Source of the DNA: Patellaria atrata CBS 101060
Taxonomy: Eukaryota; Ascomycota; Dothideomycetes; Patellariales; Patellariaceae
NCBI GenBank assembly: GCA_010093705.1
Contig: MU006090.1
Location: forward strand, 833,817 to 897,816
Direction: 5' to 3'
DNA: 64,000 nucleotides
In this document: positions 62,315-64,000 of the stretch, piece after piece
How positions within the stretch are numbered: the stretch's first letter is position 1
Layout: every line of letters starts with the position of its first letter
Translations under genes and position numbers: made by a program
Notes under the pieces: model-generated
Database searches by the model: none
The model's input: the letters and a program-made list of their open reading frames with translations, nothing else
Told to the model about the DNA's origin: nothing

Positions 62315-64000
62315 GATGATGGATATGTTGGTCGACGAAGAGGTCCAAGTTGGGGAAGGTAAGATATTTTATGAGGATAGAGAACGTATTGTTCTATTGA
62401 TCAAGGCTGAACAATAAGCTGATTGAAGAATATGCCTATCGAGGCGGCGACGAGCAATGAAGAAGTGGCTGTAAGTCGAGTATTGTACTAAGGTATTTAG
62501 TACCTTACTATTGTGGGGGATCCGCGAGGCTAAGGATAGAGTTGGTCCAGGGGTAACACGGGTCACAAAGCTATCCGATGTTATGCTTTGCGATAGGATT
62601 TGATGTTGTTGGTAGTAACTTCTTGAAGCGTAAGCTGATCGAGGCTGTACGTATCAGGAAGTTGCGGACCCAAGCGAGAAATGGACTGCAAGTAAACAAG
62701 GGGGTACGGTATTAAAGATGATTGTTAAATGCTATCCCGACCTGCGGAAATATAGTATAAAAAAATATGATGGACGATGAAAATTTTCTTTAAGTGATAC
62801 CTGAATCGTCAGGATGTCCTGGAGGCACTGCCTACTTTGAAAAGTGATGGTGTTGAGAGAAAAGGTGAGGTTGAATCGCCGAGGGCTGTGCCTGGCAGTA
62901 AAGGATCTAGAAGTTCGGGAGTAGGCGTTCCTTTGCTAAGGCCGGGGCCGCCGATTTTCCGAAGAGGCGATGAAAATGGAGGATGTTGTTTGAATGAATG
63001 AAGTAGTCAAAACAACGGGCGAGGCACAGGACTTTTTAATCCTGAGCACCTTGCCTTTGGGTCTTAAATGTTCCAATTGCGGCCTGTTAGGAGGTCTTCG
63101 AGATCTCTAGGGAGGCAGTCGACGGAATTCTCAACTTTCTCAATGATTGGGTGTTCTGATCGCTGGCGCAAAGTAACCCTTGTCTGACGCGCAGATTCGA
63201 GCGCGGCAGGAGAAACAGTGGTTGGCTGTCTCAGCTTCTTCTCCCAGAATCTCGTGCTTCTGTTAATTCCTAGGGAGTTAGAGTCAAAAGGCGCGTTTCA
63301 AACTTTGCTGGCTACAATCAACCGCCAACGAGTGATAGCCCCGCCTTCTGTTTGCAATCGATGACTCTATTTCTGCACTACCCAATCTCCTTGAGCGAGT
63401 ACAGTCCTAGGTTCCCTGGAAGGAGTTTCGTGTTTCGCGATCGTTGATGTTCTGTTTTAGAGCATGCCACCTCGCTGCAAGGCCGAGGATAGAATAAAGA
63501 TTCCTAGGCGAACTGCTCTGGATAGGAAGGGAAGCCAGGAGTTCGTGCAGTAAGTAGTCCCGGCACGCTGGAGGGGTACGTATCGAATTCTTGTGATATT
63601 CGTAGTCTGACTGCTTTTGCTTTGTTCTTTAGGTGACACTATTTCTGCGAGGAGTTACACTACTAGTAATACTTTCTTCAACTTCAATGATGCGGTGGCT
63701 AGAACGACAACTGACAAAGTCAGGATGCAACGTATATGCAATGATTATTCTGAGTGTGTGCTGGCAGTGTGTACGGGATGCTCTTTTCGGACGAAAAACT
63801 GTCATTCAAGACAAATAATAGACGAACGACTGGCGGAGAGAACCGCGTGAGCCCCATCATTAATATTCCTCTCCCATGCCACCTGTGGGGGAGGCGAGAA
63901 CATGGCTGGACTGAGCCATCTTGCATGACGAATGTTCAATCAATTTTGTTGATCGATATTGTTTGCGTGTTCTGGTGGCAAGTGATTCCATGAGTCTATG
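62315..64000. other. gene-free right flank, cyclin promoter
   Basis: No coding region is recognised in this 1.7 kb. Near the cyclin start it holds two mutually exclusive small hairpins (62485-62506). The long gene-free upstream region fits a regulated cyclin, but the window ends before the next gene. Confidence 0.5.

Overview
The window is nuclear DNA of a filamentous ascomycete (Pezizomycotina). The evidence is many short introns (mostly 42-70 nt, GT..AG, one GC..AG), compact genes on both strands, and a gene set typical of moulds: a secreted laccase, a BYS1 protein, a cytochrome P450, a Pth11/rhodopsin-like membrane protein, homoaconitase (fungal lysine synthesis), an ENA-type ATPase, and a mitochondrial calcium uniporter, which budding yeasts lack. 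I could not narrow this to a class or genus. Exon models were built by hand from splice signals and reading frame. Every multi-exon model below closes in frame, except the gene at 49401-49814, whose 5' exon is unresolved.

Left part (1-13 kb): a PRPP synthetase paralogue with a long insertion (950-2413, -), a NADAR-domain protein (4166-4816, +), the fossil 3' end of a zinc-type oxidoreductase (5161-5493), a GNAT-like protein (-), a secreted BYS1 protein (-), ribosomal protein eL8 (+) and a fungal protein of unknown role (+). Next comes an accessory block (13.6-25.2 kb): a sugar transporter and a P450 that diverge from one 1.7 kb spacer, then a seven-helix rhodopsin-like protein and a 3.4 kb gene-free stretch.

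Middle (25-41 kb) is dense housekeeping: a cyclophilin-40 (+), a Stu2/XMAP215 microtubule polymerase (-) head-to-head with the Lis1/PAC1 dynein regulator (+), homoaconitase (+), a Ser/Thr kinase with unusual active-site motifs (-), and the mitochondrial calcium uniporter (+). The right part holds a secreted Thr-rich protein (-), a 3.4 kb gene-poor stretch, a laccase (+), an unresolved acidic protein (-), a SIT4-associated SAP protein (-), the ESCRT-III protein Vps60 (+), an ENA sodium pump (+) and a Pho85-type cyclin (-).

Themes that join neighbours: two microtubule plus-end factors share one promoter; an ENA pump carries five PacC-type GCCAAG hexamers upstream and lies near a SIT4-phosphatase partner; and a P450, a transporter and a membrane sensor sit together like a small accessory cluster. 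A 9-mer, GTAC(A/T)GTAC, recurs far above chance in non-coding DNA. I saw no virus-like element, no intact transposon, no tRNA or rRNA gene and no CRISPR array.
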